A stretch of 64,000 bases of DNA from the NCBI GenBank assembly GCA_016861105.1, contig BOKS01000014.1, positions 80,718 through 144,717 on the forward strand, written 5' to 3'. Within the stretch, counting starts at the first letter, position 1; each line of letters opens with the position of its first letter. The notes beneath the pieces are model-generated. The model was not told the DNA's origin and made no database searches. It was given only the letters and a program-made list of their open reading frames with translations. The stretch is from Betaproteobacteria bacterium. Its GTDB lineage: Bacteria > Pseudomonadota > Gammaproteobacteria > Burkholderiales > Casimicrobiaceae. Positions 50,974-60,713 of this stretch are shown piece by piece. Made by a program: the position numbers and the translations under genes.

Positions 50974-52506
50974 ATGGGCATTCCCACCACCCCTGAACGC
51001 GTTCCCCTCGCGCCCGCGGCGCCGGCCGTGCAGGCCGCGGCCCTTCCTCCCGGCAAGCTGTGGCGCGCGCTGGTGCCGGTCGCCGTCGCGATCGTCCTGG
51101 CGCTGATGCCGCCGCCCGACGGGCTCGCACAGCACGCCTGGTACTTCTTCGCGATCTTCGCCGGCGTCATCGTCGGGCTCATGCTGGAGCCGCTTCCGGG
51201 CGGCGCGATCGGCCTGATCGGGGTCGCCACGGTCGCCGTGCTCGCCCCTTGGGTCCTCTACTCGCCGGCCGACCTCGCGAAGCCCGGCTTCAAGTCCGCG
51301 AACGCCGCGCTCACCTGGGCGCTGTCGGGCTTCTCGAACAGCACGGTGTGGCTGATCTTCGGCGCGTTCATGTTCGCGCTGGGCTACGAGAAGACCGGGC
51401 TGGGCCGGCGCATCGCGCTCGCGCTCGTCGAGAAGATGGGGCGGCGCACGCTGACGCTGGGCTATGCGGTGACCGTCGCCGACACCGTGCTTGCGCCGTT
51501 CACGCCGTCGAACACGGCGCGCTCGGGCGGCACGATCTACCCGGTGATCCGCAACCTGCCGGCGCTCTACGACAGCAAGCCGAACGACCCTTCGGCGCGC
51601 CGCATCGGCGGCTACGTCATGTGGGTCGCGATCGCCACGACCTGCATCACGAGCTCGATGTTCCTGACCGCGCTGGCCCCGAACCTGCTCGCCGTCGAGC
51701 TGGTCAACAAGACCGCCAAGGTGAGCTTCAGCTGGATGGAGTGGTTCGTCGCGTTCGCGCCCGTCGGCATCCTGATGCTGGTCGCGATCCCGCTGGTGAC
51801 CTACTGGCTCTATCCGCCGGAAGTGAAGGAAGGCAGCGAGGTGCCGGCGTGGGCGAAGCAGGAGCTGGCGAAGATGGGGAAGCTCACGTCGCGCGAGATG
51901 GAGCTCGGCGTGCTCGTGCTGCTCGCCCTCGGGCTGTGGATCTTCGGCGGCGACGTGATCAACGCGACGACCGTGGCGCTGGTGGTCATCGGCCTCATGC
52001 TCGTGATGAACGTCGTCAGCTGGGACGACATCGTGAAGAACTCGGCCGCGTGGAACACGCTGGCCTGGTTCGCGACGCTGGTCGCGCTGGCGGACGGCCT
52101 CAACCGGGTCGGCTTCGTCAAGTGGTTCGCCGACAGCATCGCGTCGCACATGGCCGGCTTCGCGCCGTTCACGGTGATGGTCGCGCTCGTGATCGTGTTC
52201 TTCGTCACGCACTACCTGTTCGCGAGCATCACGGCGCACGTCACCGCGCTGCTGCCGGTGATGCTGGCGGTCGGCTCGACGATCCCGGGCATGGACATGC
52301 CGCAGTTCGCGCTGCTGCTGTGCCTGACGCTCGGCATCATGGGCGTGCTGACGCCGTACGCGACGGGCCCGAGCCCGGTGTACTACGGCTCCGGCTACCT
52401 GCCGGCGAAGGACTACTGGAAGCTCGGCGCGGTCTTCGGCTTCATCTTCATCGCGCTGTTCCTCGTGGTCACGCTGCCGTGGATGGCGATCGTCGGTGGC
52501 CGGTGA
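50974..52506 (+). CDS. DASS-family anion/dicarboxylate transporter (CitT/TtdT-like)
   Basis: NSTVWLIFGAFMFALGYEKTGLGRRIALALVEKMGRRTLTLGYAVTVADTVLAPFTPSNTARSGGTIYPVI...; MGVLTPYATGPSPVYYGSGYLPAKDYWKLG. Confidence 0.9.
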   Translation: MGIPTTPERVPLAPAAPAVQAAALPPGKLWRALVPVAVAIVLALMPPPDGLAQHAWYFFAIFAGVIVGLMLEPLPGGAIGLIGVATVAVLAPWVLYSPADLAKPGFKSANAALTWALSGFSNSTVWLIFGAFMFALGYEKTGLGRRIALALVEKMGRRTLTLGYAVTVADTVLAPFTPSNTARSGGTIYPVIRNLPALYDSKPNDPSARRIGGYVMWVAIATTCITSSMFLTALAPNLLAVELVNKTAKVSFSWMEWFVAFAPVGILMLVAIPLVTYWLYPPEVKEGSEVPAWAKQELAKMGKLTSREMELGVLVLLALGLWIFGGDVINATTVALVVIGLMLVMNVVSWDDIVKNSAAWNTLAWFATLVALADGLNRVGFVKWFADSIASHMAGFAPFTVMVALVIVFFVTHYLFASITAHVTALLPVMLAVGSTIPGMDMPQFALLLCLTLGIMGVLTPYATGPSPVYYGSGYLPAKDYWKLGAVFGFIFIALFLVVTLPWMAIVGGR

Positions 52507-54076
52507 CGTCCTGACCGCCGGCACGCCGGCCCCGCCGGCGGTGCCCGGGGACCTCGCGACGCGCGTGCGCCGGTTCGGCTTCTGGGCGGGGCCGGCGCTC
52601 GCGCTCGCGCTCTACCTGTGGCTGCCCGCAGCCGCCGAGCCGGGGCCCGGCGCGCTCACGCCCGCAGGCAAGGCCACGCTCGCGATGATGGCGTGGATGG
52701 CGACGTGGTGGATGACCGAGGCGGTCCCGATCGAGGGCACCTCGCTGCTGCCGGTGGTGGCGTTCCCGCTCGCCGGCGTGATGCCGCTGGGCACGACGAC
52801 GGCGGCCTACGGCTCCGACGTCGTGTTCCTGTTCCTCGGCGGCTTCGTGCTGGCCGCCGCCATCCAGAAGCACGGGCTCGACCGGCGCATCGCCTTCGCC
52901 ACGCTGCGCGTCGTCGGCGCGCGTCCGGGCGCGATCGTCGCCGGCGTGATGGGGGCGACGGCGTTCATCAGCATGTGGGTCTCCAACACCGCGACGGCCG
53001 CGATGATGGTGCCGATCGCGCTGTCGGTGATCAGCGTGTCGCTCGAGCGCCGCACGGGGCGCACGCTCGCGCAGCACGGCGGCATCCCGCAGGACGACAC
53101 CGACACGCGCAACTTCGCGCTGGCGACGCTGCTCGGCGTCGCCTACGCGGCGTCGATCGGCGGCCTCGGCACGATCGTGGGCTCGCCGCCCAACGGCATC
53201 CTGGTCCGCTATCTGGAGACCAGGGGCGTGACGGTCGGCTTCCTCGACTGGATGGCGATCGGCGTGCCGGCGGCGCTCGCGTTCCTGCCGGTGGCCTGGT
53301 TCATCAACGCGAAGCTGCTCTTCCCCACGCGCATCCGCGAGATCGAGGGCGGACGCGAGTACGTGGCGGGCGAGTGGCACAGGCTCGGCCGTCCCGGGCG
53401 CGGCGAGATGGTCACGTTGGCCGTCTTCGCCGTCACGGTTGCGCTGTGGGTGTTCCGCCCGCTGCTCGCGGGCCTGGAGATCGCGGGCCTGAAGCCGTTC
53501 GCGAAGCTCTCGGACGCGGGCGTGGCGATGGCCGCCGCGCTGTCGCTGTTCATGATCCCGGTCGACCGCGCGCGCGGCGAGATGGCGATGGACTGGGAGA
53601 GCGCGGTCCGGCTGCCGTGGGGCGTGCTGATCCTGTTCGGCGGCGGCCTCGCGCTCGCGGGCGCGGCCGAGACGAACGGCGTGGCGCAGTACATCGGCCA
53701 CCTCGCATCGGGCCTGTCGGCGTGGCCGGCGTGGGCCGCGCTGCTCGCGATGATCGCCCTCATGGTCTTCATGTCGGAGGTGACGTCGAACACCGCGCAG
53801 GTGGCGACGATGGTGCCGATCCTCGCGGCGCTCGCCCCCGTGCTGGGCCTGCCCCCGGCGATGCTGCTCGTCCCGGCGACGATCGGCGCGAGCTGCGCGT
53901 TCATGATGCCGGTCGGCACGCCCCCGAACGCGATCGTGTTCGGCACCGGGCTGGTCCGCATGCCGCAGATGCTGCGCGCGGGACTGTGGCTCAACGTCGC
54001 CGGCATCCTGATCATCTTCGCGCTGTCGTGGTGGGGGCTGCCGCACGTCCTCGCGCTGCTCCGCCCGATGCCGTAG
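52496..54076 (+). CDS. SLC13/DASS-family transporter (SdcS-like)
   Basis: GTG start overlapping upstream stop; MAWMATWWMTEAVPIEGTSLLPVVAFPLAGVM, FISMWVSNTATAAMMVPIALSV, GTIVGSPPNGILVRYL, MPVGTPPNAIVFGTGLVRM. Confidence 0.9.
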   Translation: MAGDVLTAGTPAPPAVPGDLATRVRRFGFWAGPALALALYLWLPAAAEPGPGALTPAGKATLAMMAWMATWWMTEAVPIEGTSLLPVVAFPLAGVMPLGTTTAAYGSDVVFLFLGGFVLAAAIQKHGLDRRIAFATLRVVGARPGAIVAGVMGATAFISMWVSNTATAAMMVPIALSVISVSLERRTGRTLAQHGGIPQDDTDTRNFALATLLGVAYAASIGGLGTIVGSPPNGILVRYLETRGVTVGFLDWMAIGVPAALAFLPVAWFINAKLLFPTRIREIEGGREYVAGEWHRLGRPGRGEMVTLAVFAVTVALWVFRPLLAGLEIAGLKPFAKLSDAGVAMAAALSLFMIPVDRARGEMAMDWESAVRLPWGVLILFGGGLALAGAAETNGVAQYIGHLASGLSAWPAWAALLAMIALMVFMSEVTSNTAQVATMVPILAALAPVLGLPPAMLLVPATIGASCAFMMPVGTPPNAIVFGTGLVRMPQMLRAGLWLNVAGILIIFALSWWGLPHVLALLRPMP

Positions 54077-54123
54077 GGCCGCGGCCGTGCGATGATCGCC
54101 GTCCGTCCCACCGGGAGACCGCG

Positions 54124-54309
54124 ATGCCGTTCATCCACGTCCGCCTGTTCGAAGGTCGCACGCCCGAGAAGAAGGCCGAGCTCGGCGAGGCGCTGACGCG
54201 CGAGACCGTCCGCGTGCTCGGCTGCGCGCCCGAGTCCGTCGACGTCGTGTTCGACGACGTGAAGCGGCACGACTGGATGACGGCCGGGAAGTCGCATGCG
54301 GCGAAGTAG
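54124..54309 (+). CDS. 4-oxalocrotonate tautomerase family protein
   Basis: MPFIHVRLFEGRTPEKKAELGEALTRETVRVLGCAPESVDVVFDDV; Pro-2. Confidence 0.88.
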   Translation: MPFIHVRLFEGRTPEKKAELGEALTRETVRVLGCAPESVDVVFDDVKRHDWMTAGKSHAAK

Positions 54310-54802
54310 CCGCGGCGCCTGCGCGCTGGCTGCCCTCGCGTTCGCCTGCGCGGCGACGGCGCAGACGATCTATCGCTGCGACGACGGCCGCGGCGGGGTG
54401 CTCTACGCCGACACGCCGTGCGCCGGCGGCGCCGCCGTCGAGGTCGTCGCCGGCAAGGCCGACCCGGCGGCCATCGACCGGCTGCGGCGCGAGCAGCGCG
54501 CCTTCGACGAGCGGCAGGCGGCGCGCGAGGCGCGCGCGCAGGCCGAGGTGCAGGCGCTGCGCGAGGAGCGCGCTCGCCGCGAGCGACAGCGCGAGGCCGA
54601 CGCGCAGGCCGCCGAGCGCGCCGCCGCAGCCGTCGCGTATCCGGGCTACGCGTGGGGCGGCTACTGGCCCTGGCCGCCGGTGGCGCCGCGACCGCCGCGG
54701 CCCGACCCGCCCGCGCCACCGGCGTCGTCGTACGTGCCCGCGACGCCTGCGCAGGGCGCGCTGCCCCGGCCGCCCGTGGCGAGCGGTCCGCGGCCGCGCT
54801 GA
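54296..54802 (+). CDS. DUF4124-domain exported protein
   Basis: MRRSSRGACALAALAFACAATAQTIYRCDDGRGGVLYADTPC... Confidence 0.8.
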   Translation: MRRSSRGACALAALAFACAATAQTIYRCDDGRGGVLYADTPCAGGAAVEVVAGKADPAAIDRLRREQRAFDERQAAREARAQAEVQALREERARRERQREADAQAAERAAAAVAYPGYAWGGYWPWPPVAPRPPRPDPPAPPASSYVPATPAQGALPRPPVASGPRPR

Positions 54803-54814
54803 CCGGCCGCGGCG

Positions 54815-55759
54815 TCAGCGGCCGCGGCGCCGCGACGCGGTGCCGCGCTGCGCCGGGGCGGCGTCCGGACACTCGCGCACGCGCTCGCGCAGCAGCGCCG
54901 CGAGGCGCTGCACGCCCGGACCGGCGCTCTCCCGGTCGGCGAACACGAGATACAGCTCGGCGTAGCGCTCGCCGCCCTCGGCGAGCGGAAGCGGCTGCAG
55001 CGTGCCGTCCGCGAGCTCGCGGCGGATGCGCTCGTCCGGATACCAGCCGTAGCCGTGGCCGAGGCTCGCCGCGAGCACGGAGGTCGCGACGTGGCTGACG
55101 GTCCACCGCTGCGGCGCGTCCAGCGACAGGCGCGTCGCGCGCCGGGTGTCGGATTCGCGGACGACGAGCTGGCGGTGGCCGCGCAGGTCGCGCAGCGTGA
55201 GCGGCCGCCGCAGCGCGTGCAGCGGATGCGCAGGATGGGCCGCGAGCGTGAGCCGCAGGCGGACGAGGGGCTCGCCGACGAACCCCGGCGGCACCATCCC
55301 GGTGACCGCGAGGTCGGCGCTGCGCGTCGTCAGCGCCTCCGCCGTGCCGGCGAGCACCGACTCGACGAGCTCGATGCGCGTGTGCGGGCTCTCGCGGCCG
55401 AAGCGGTCGAGGCACTCGAGCATCAGCGGCGTCGGGAAGATGATCTCCGCGGCGACGCGGATCTCGGCCTCCCAGCCTGCCGACATCGACGAGGCGGCCC
55501 GCTCGACGCCACCGGCCTCCTCGAGCAGCCAGCGTGCGCGCTGCACCAGCTGGCGGCCGGCCGCCGTCGGCACCGCGCGGCGGCCGCTGCGCTGGAACAC
55601 GTTCACGCCGAGCAGCGTTTCGATGCGCTGGACCGCGTACGACAGCGCCGACTGGCTCTTGTGCAGCGCGCGCGCTGCGGCCTCGAAGCTTCCGGCGTCG
55701 ACGATGGCCACGAGCGCCTGCCACTGGTCGAGGGTGATGCGGGGGGCGCCGGCAGCCAT
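54815..55759 (-). CDS. LysR-family transcriptional regulator
   Basis: ITLDQWQALVAIVDAGSFEAAARALHKSQSALSYAVQRIETLLGVNVFQRSGRRAVPTAAGRQL; divergent from azoR. Confidence 0.94.
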   Translation of the reverse strand: MAAGAPRITLDQWQALVAIVDAGSFEAAARALHKSQSALSYAVQRIETLLGVNVFQRSGRRAVPTAAGRQLVQRARWLLEEAGGVERAASSMSAGWEAEIRVAAEIIFPTPLMLECLDRFGRESPHTRIELVESVLAGTAEALTTRSADLAVTGMVPPGFVGEPLVRLRLTLAAHPAHPLHALRRPLTLRDLRGHRQLVVRESDTRRATRLSLDAPQRWTVSHVATSVLAASLGHGYGWYPDERIRRELADGTLQPLPLAEGGERYAELYLVFADRESAGPGVQRLAALLRERVRECPDAAPAQRGTASRRRGR

Positions 55760-55859
55760 CGAAGATCGATCAGTTCGATGAATATCGCGCAAATTTTCCG
55801 CTTTTTTATCGATTTGTTCAATGCTTCAATGGTGCGAATCCACCTCCCGGAGCCCTTCC

Positions 55860-56474
55860 GTGAACGTCCTTCGCATCGACAGCTCGCTCCACGGCGCCGA
55901 CGGCGCCTCCAGCCGTCTCGCCGCGACTTGCGTCGAGGCGCTGTGTGCCACCGGCGCGGTGCATCGCGTCGTGGTGCGCGACCTCGCCGCGGACCCGGTC
56001 CCGCACCTCACGGCGGAACGTTTCGCCGCGTTCCTCGCGAAGCCGGAGGAGCGGACCCCGGCACAGCAGGCCGCAGTCGCCGCGTCGGACGCACTGATCG
56101 ACGAGCTGCGCGCCGCCGACACCATCGTCCTCGGTCTGCCGATGTACAACTTCGGGGTGCCCTCGAAGCTGAAGGCGTACTTCGACCACGTGGCGCGCGC
56201 CGGCGTGACGTTCCGCTACACCGCGAGCGGGCCGCAGGGACTGCTCACCGGCAAGCGCGCCGTCGTGCTGGCCGCCCGCGGCGGCCGCTACGAGGGGACG
56301 CCGCGCGACACGCAGACGGCGTACATTCGCGATTTCCTGCGCTTCGTCGGCATCGAGGACGTGACGTTCGTGTATGCGGAGGGCCTGGCCATGGGCGAGG
56401 GACCGCGCGAGGCCGCGTTGCGCGGTGCCCGCGCGGCCATCGGCCGCCTCGTGGCCGAGCCGCTCGCCGCGTGA
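55860..56474 (+). CDS. azoR: FMN-dependent NADH-azoreductase
   Basis: VNVLRIDSSLHGADGASSRLAATCVEAL..., TIVLGLPMYNFGVPSKLKAYFDHVARAGVTFRYTASGPQGLLTGK. Confidence 0.92.
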   Translation: MNVLRIDSSLHGADGASSRLAATCVEALCATGAVHRVVVRDLAADPVPHLTAERFAAFLAKPEERTPAQQAAVAASDALIDELRAADTIVLGLPMYNFGVPSKLKAYFDHVARAGVTFRYTASGPQGLLTGKRAVVLAARGGRYEGTPRDTQTAYIRDFLRFVGIEDVTFVYAEGLAMGEGPREAALRGARAAIGRLVAEPLAA

Positions 56475-57355
56475 CGCCCGTGACAGCCTTCCCGGAGATC
56501 AACGTGACCCGGCCCCGATCGCTCGCGCGCGTGATCCGCGCGGTACCGGCATCCGACGGCGCGGGCGTGCGCCTGCTGCGCAGCCTCGGCCAGACCCCCG
56601 GCGCGCGCGTCGACCCGTTCCTGATGCTCGACCACCTGTCGTCGGAGAACCCCGACGACTACGTGGCCGGGTTCCCGTCGCACCCGCACCGCGGCTTCGA
56701 GACCGTCACCTACATGCTCGACGGCCACCTGCTGCACGAGGACCACCTGGGCAACCGCGGTCACCTGCGCAGCGGCGGCGTCCAGTGGATGACCGCGGGG
56801 CGCGGCGTGATCCACTCCGAGATGCCGCAGCAGGAACGCGGGCGGATGCGCGGCTTCCAGCTGTGGATCAACCTGCCCGCCGCCGAGAAGATGAAGCCGG
56901 CGCGCTATCGCGACCTCGGCGCCGAGGAGATCCCCGACGTCGCGCTGCCCGACGGCGCTCGCGTGCGGGTCGTCGCGGGGACGCTGGACGTCGCCGGAGC
57001 GCGCGCAGAAGGTCCGATCGCGGGGCTCGCGACCGAGCCGCTGTTCTTCGACGTCGCGCTGCCGGCGAACGGGGCGTTCGACCATCCGCTCGCGGCGGGC
57101 CACAGCGCCTTCGTCTATCCCTACGAGGGCGCGCTGGACGTGGCCGGCGTCGCCCTGCCGACGCATGCGGCGGGCGTGCTGGAAGGCGACGGCGGTATCG
57201 CTGTCCGTGCGAACGCCGGGGCCGCGCGGTTCCTGCTGCTCGCGGCGAAACCGCTGCGCGAGCCGGTCGTCCAGTGGGGCCCGTTCGTCATGAACACCCG
57301 CGACGAGATCGAGCAGGCGATCCGCGACTACCAGGACGGCTCGCTGGTCGGCTGA
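56471..57355 (+). CDS. Pirin family protein
   Basis: VDPFLMLDHLSSENPDDYVAGFPSHPHRGFETVTYMLDGHLLHEDHLGNRGHLRSGGVQWMTAGRGVIHSEMP; GTGA overlap with azoR. Confidence 0.95.
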   Translation: MTPVTAFPEINVTRPRSLARVIRAVPASDGAGVRLLRSLGQTPGARVDPFLMLDHLSSENPDDYVAGFPSHPHRGFETVTYMLDGHLLHEDHLGNRGHLRSGGVQWMTAGRGVIHSEMPQQERGRMRGFQLWINLPAAEKMKPARYRDLGAEEIPDVALPDGARVRVVAGTLDVAGARAEGPIAGLATEPLFFDVALPANGAFDHPLAAGHSAFVYPYEGALDVAGVALPTHAAGVLEGDGGIAVRANAGAARFLLLAAKPLREPVVQWGPFVMNTRDEIEQAIRDYQDGSLVG

Positions 57356-57370
57356 CCGCCCGAAACGAGC

Positions 57371-57396
57371 GAAACGAGGGTCAGACTCGCATTTCG
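57371..57396. repeat. Solo copy of the GAAACGAGGGTCAGACTCG(A/C)ATTTC repeat
   Basis: GAAACGAGGGTCAGACTCGCATTTC is identical to the inverted copy at about 14677-14700. Confidence 0.8.
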
Positions 57397-57447
57397 CCGT
57401 GCGGCCCCCTGCCTGTCGCCCACCGCCGGTGTCGCACGTGGTGCCGG

Positions 57448-57469
57448 TTGATCTTTGATCAAAGATCAA
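57448..57469. promoter_or_regulatory. Perfect 22-bp palindrome TTGATCTTTGATCAAAGATCAA upstream of an enolase-superfamily gene; candidate GntR-type operator
   Basis: Exact self-complementarity in an AT-rich stretch 78 bp before the 57547 start; a GntR gene lies in the same cluster. Confidence 0.65.
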
Positions 57470-57546
57470 TTAGGCTGTCGCACCGATCCCAACGACCCCT
57501 TGGTCTTTCCGTCCGCTGCGCGCGCACGTCGAGCCCCGGCCTTCCC

Positions 57547-58710
57547 ATGCGCGACCTCGCCATCCGCTCGATCCGCCGCTTCCTCGTCCGCGTGCCGGTG
57601 CGCACCCCGATCGTCTGGGGCTCCGGCGTGCGCACCGGCGTGACGCGCCTGCTGGTCGAGGTGACCACCGAGGCCGGCATCGTCGGCTGGGGCGAGACGA
57701 TCTGCCTGCTCGACGCCATCCCCGCCGTGCTCGACCGCGCGGTCATCCCGCTCGCCGTCGGCCGGGGCGTCGACGAGGTCGAACGCTTCCACCGCCACGT
57801 GCTCGGCGCCGGGTACTACCACCACAAGCGCGCCGCGGTGATGGCGATGTGCGCGGTCGAGATGGCGATGTGGGACGCGTTCGGCAAGGCCTGCGGCCAG
57901 CCGCTCTACCGGCTGTGGGGCGGCGAGTGGCGCACGCGCATCCCGCTCGCGGCCTACCTGCTGCAGAGCGATCCCCGGGTGTGCGAGCAGGACGCGCGCG
58001 ACTACCTCGCGGCCGGCTACGAGACCTTCAAGCTCAAGATCGGCTACGACGAGCGCTCCGACGTCGAGCTCACGCGCATCGTGCGCGAGGTCATCGGCCC
58101 GGACCGGCCGCTGCGGCTCGACGTCAACGGCGCGTGGACGCCGGGGACGGCGAAGCGGCAGCTGCAGCGGCTGCTCCCGCACGACCCCGCATACGTCGAG
58201 CAGCCGCTGGAGCTCGACGACCTTGCGGGGCACGCCGCGCTGCGCGCCTCGCAGAGCGTGCCGATCGCCCTGGACGAGAGCGCGTACACCCTGCAGGACG
58301 TCGGCAACATCGTGCGCGCGCAGGCCGCCGACGTGATCCTGCTCGATCCGCACGAAGCCGGCGGCCTGTGGCAGACGGTCAAGGCCGCGGCCGTCGCCGA
58401 GTCCGTCGGCATCCCGGTCACGCTGCACAGCGGCGGCGAGCTCGCGCTGTCGCAGGCGGCGTACCTGCACCTCGCGGCGAGCATCCCCAACCTGACGCTC
58501 GCCATCGACAACGAGCTCGGCCACCTCGCGGGCGACATCTGCGCCACGCCGTTCGTCATCGACCGCGGGACGCTCACCGTGCCCGATCGCGCCGGGCTGG
58601 GCGTCGACGTCGATCCCGCGCTCGTGGCGCGCCACGAAGTGCACGACATCACCGGCGCGTACCTCGATCCGCGCCGCCCCGGCTGGTTCCCCACCAAGCC
58701 CGCCTACTGA
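57547..58710 (+). CDS. Mandelate racemase/muconate lactonizing enzyme family protein
   Basis: ETFKLKIGYDERSDVE, RLDVNGAWTPGTAKRQL, IALDESAYTLQDV, VILLDPHEAGGLWQTVKAAAVAESVGIPVTLHSG. Confidence 0.92.
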   Translation: MRDLAIRSIRRFLVRVPVRTPIVWGSGVRTGVTRLLVEVTTEAGIVGWGETICLLDAIPAVLDRAVIPLAVGRGVDEVERFHRHVLGAGYYHHKRAAVMAMCAVEMAMWDAFGKACGQPLYRLWGGEWRTRIPLAAYLLQSDPRVCEQDARDYLAAGYETFKLKIGYDERSDVELTRIVREVIGPDRPLRLDVNGAWTPGTAKRQLQRLLPHDPAYVEQPLELDDLAGHAALRASQSVPIALDESAYTLQDVGNIVRAQAADVILLDPHEAGGLWQTVKAAAVAESVGIPVTLHSGGELALSQAAYLHLAASIPNLTLAIDNELGHLAGDICATPFVIDRGTLTVPDRAGLGVDVDPALVARHEVHDITGAYLDPRRPGWFPTKPAY

Positions 58711-58726
58711 GGAGACGGAGGACGTC

Positions 58727-59704
58727 ATGATCCCGCTGCGCAGAACCCTCGTCACGGCAGCCGTCGCGCTCGCCGCCGTCGCGCTCGCCGGCCCCGCGCC
58801 GGCGCAGGAGTACCCGTCGAAGCCGGTGCGCATCCTGGTGCCCTATCCACCGGGCGGCGCCTCCGACGTCACCGCCCGCATCCTTGCCGACAAGCTGTCG
58901 AAGCGCTGGGGCGGCAAGCCGGTCTTCGTCGAGAACAAGGCCGGTGCGAACGGCGTCATCGGCACCGAGACGATCGCGCGCGCCGAGCCCGATGGCTACA
59001 CGATCGGCCTGGTCGCGAGCTCGCACGTGACCAACCACGCGCTGATGAAGAAGGTGCCCTACGAGCTCGCGGACATGGTGCCGATCACGATCACGGCGCA
59101 GGTGCAGCTCGGGCTGGTCGTCAATCCCGCGGTGCCCGCGAACGACGTGCGGGCGCTGGTCGCGTACGCGAAGGCGAACCCCGGCAAGCTCGCGGTGGCG
59201 ACGTCCGGCCGCGGGAGCAATCCGCAGCTGTGGGCGCTCGCGTTCCAGCAGATGACCGGCACGAAGATGATCGACGTCCCGTACAAGGGCAGCGGCGCCG
59301 CGCATCCGGACCTGCTGGCCGGGCAGACGCAGCTGATGTTCGACGCCGTCGCCGCGGTGATGCCGCACGTGAAGGCCGGCAAGCTGCGCCTGCTCGCCGT
59401 CGGCGGCGAGAAGCGCTCGCCGTTCCTGCCCGACACGCCGACGATGCAGGAGGCGGGCGTGCCCGGCTACGTCAACGCGTCGTGGGGCGCGGTGATCGCA
59501 CCGGCGAAGACGCCGAAGGCGATCGTCGACAAGCTGAACGCCGACATCGTGGCGATCCTGAACGAGGCCGACACGAAGGAGCGCCTCGCGGGCCTGTCCG
59601 CGGAGGTGATCGCGAACTCGCCGGCGGAGGCCGCGGCGTTCATGCGCAGCGAGGAGGTGCGGCTGACCAAGCTCATCCGCGATGTCGGCATCCAGCCCGA
59701 GTAG
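58727..59704 (+). CDS. Tripartite tricarboxylate transporter substrate-binding protein (Bug family)
   Basis: AQEYPSKPVRILVPYPPGGASDVTARILADKLSKRWGGKPVFVENKAGANGVIGTETIARAEPDGYTIG. Confidence 0.95.
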   Translation: MIPLRRTLVTAAVALAAVALAGPAPAQEYPSKPVRILVPYPPGGASDVTARILADKLSKRWGGKPVFVENKAGANGVIGTETIARAEPDGYTIGLVASSHVTNHALMKKVPYELADMVPITITAQVQLGLVVNPAVPANDVRALVAYAKANPGKLAVATSGRGSNPQLWALAFQQMTGTKMIDVPYKGSGAAHPDLLAGQTQLMFDAVAAVMPHVKAGKLRLLAVGGEKRSPFLPDTPTMQEAGVPGYVNASWGAVIAPAKTPKAIVDKLNADIVAILNEADTKERLAGLSAEVIANSPAEAAAFMRSEEVRLTKLIRDVGIQPE

Positions 59705-60425
59705 GGTGCGGCCGGCGCGCGCGCTCCCCGCCGCCCGCGTGCAGCCGGCGCTCGCGCTGTCCGCGACCACGGCAACGCGCGTGGCCGCGGACCTGCGCCG
59801 GCGCATCCTCGCCGGCGAGCTCCGGCCCGGCCAGCGCCTCAAGCTCGACGAGCTGGCGACGCTGTGCGAAGTCAGCCACATGCCCGTGCGCGAGGCGCTG
59901 CGCGAGCTCGAGGGCGAGGGCGTGCTCGACGTGCAGCCGCACCGCGGCGCGACGATCCGCGGCGTCGACGCGCGCTTCGTGCGCAACTTCTACGACCTGC
60001 GCGGCGCGATCGAGGGCATGCTGTCGGGCCGCTGCGCCGAGCGCATCGACGACGACGGCCTGCGCGCGCTGCGCGAGGCCGCACGCGACGTCGAGGCCGC
60101 GGCCGCCCGGTCGTCGGCCGGGGGCATCGTGGCGGCGAACCGCCGCTTCCACGATCTCATCAACGCCGCGGCGGACAACCCCGAGGCACTGCGCACGCTC
60201 GAGCGCGGCCGCGTGCTGGCGGACGCGCTGCGCCTGCGCTTCGGCTACGGGAGCGGCCGCGTGGACGCGATCCTGGCCGAGCACGCGGAGCTCGTGCGCG
60301 CGATCGGCCGGCGCGATGCCGGCCGCGCCGCCGCGATTGCGCAGCGGCACTGCCTGCGCGCGCGCGACGACATGCTCGCGCGGATGGGAGAGCCGGCGAC
60401 GCGGCGCGACGCTGCCGCGTCGTAG
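59682..60425 (+). CDS. GntR-family regulator with FCD domain
   Basis: TRVAADLRRRILAGELRPGQRLKLDELATLCEVSHMPVREALRELEGEGVLDVQPHRGATIRGVD; FCD-type helical C-terminus. Confidence 0.94.
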   Translation: MSASSPSRVRPARALPAARVQPALALSATTATRVAADLRRRILAGELRPGQRLKLDELATLCEVSHMPVREALRELEGEGVLDVQPHRGATIRGVDARFVRNFYDLRGAIEGMLSGRCAERIDDDGLRALREAARDVEAAAARSSAGGIVAANRRFHDLINAAADNPEALRTLERGRVLADALRLRFGYGSGRVDAILAEHAELVRAIGRRDAGRAAAIAQRHCLRARDDMLARMGEPATRRDAAAS

Positions 60426-60668
60426 TGCCGGTCCCCGGTCGCCCGCCGCACGCGTCGCGCGCCCTCGCCGGGCGGCCGGGCCGCATTGCGTCGCCGATCG
60501 CTCGCCGACGCGGTCGGGGAGGACCAGCCAGGACCTCGGCGGGCCACGAACGCGGATCCCGCCGCTCGAACGCCCGCCTCGTCACCGTGGCGCTCCCGGT
60601 CGGCCTCACGGGGACGGGCGCGATGCGGGCGCCGGGCGTCTCGCTGGCCGTTCGCCACGTCAGACGGG

Positions 60669-60696
60669 ACAGGCGAGGGCGTCCGCCCTCGCCTGT
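60669..60696. terminator. Stem-loop, 12-bp GC-rich stem with 4-nt loop
   Basis: ACAGGCGAGGGC-GTCC-GCCCTCGCCTGT, just beyond the stop of the - strand PLP gene; no U-tract evident. Confidence 0.5.
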
Positions 60697-60713
60697 GTCT
60701 CGGACTGCGCCGT

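Noticed and set aside
57448-57469. Palindrome as an FNR site
   Set aside because: Half-site spacing is 5, not 4, so a GntR-type operator is more likely
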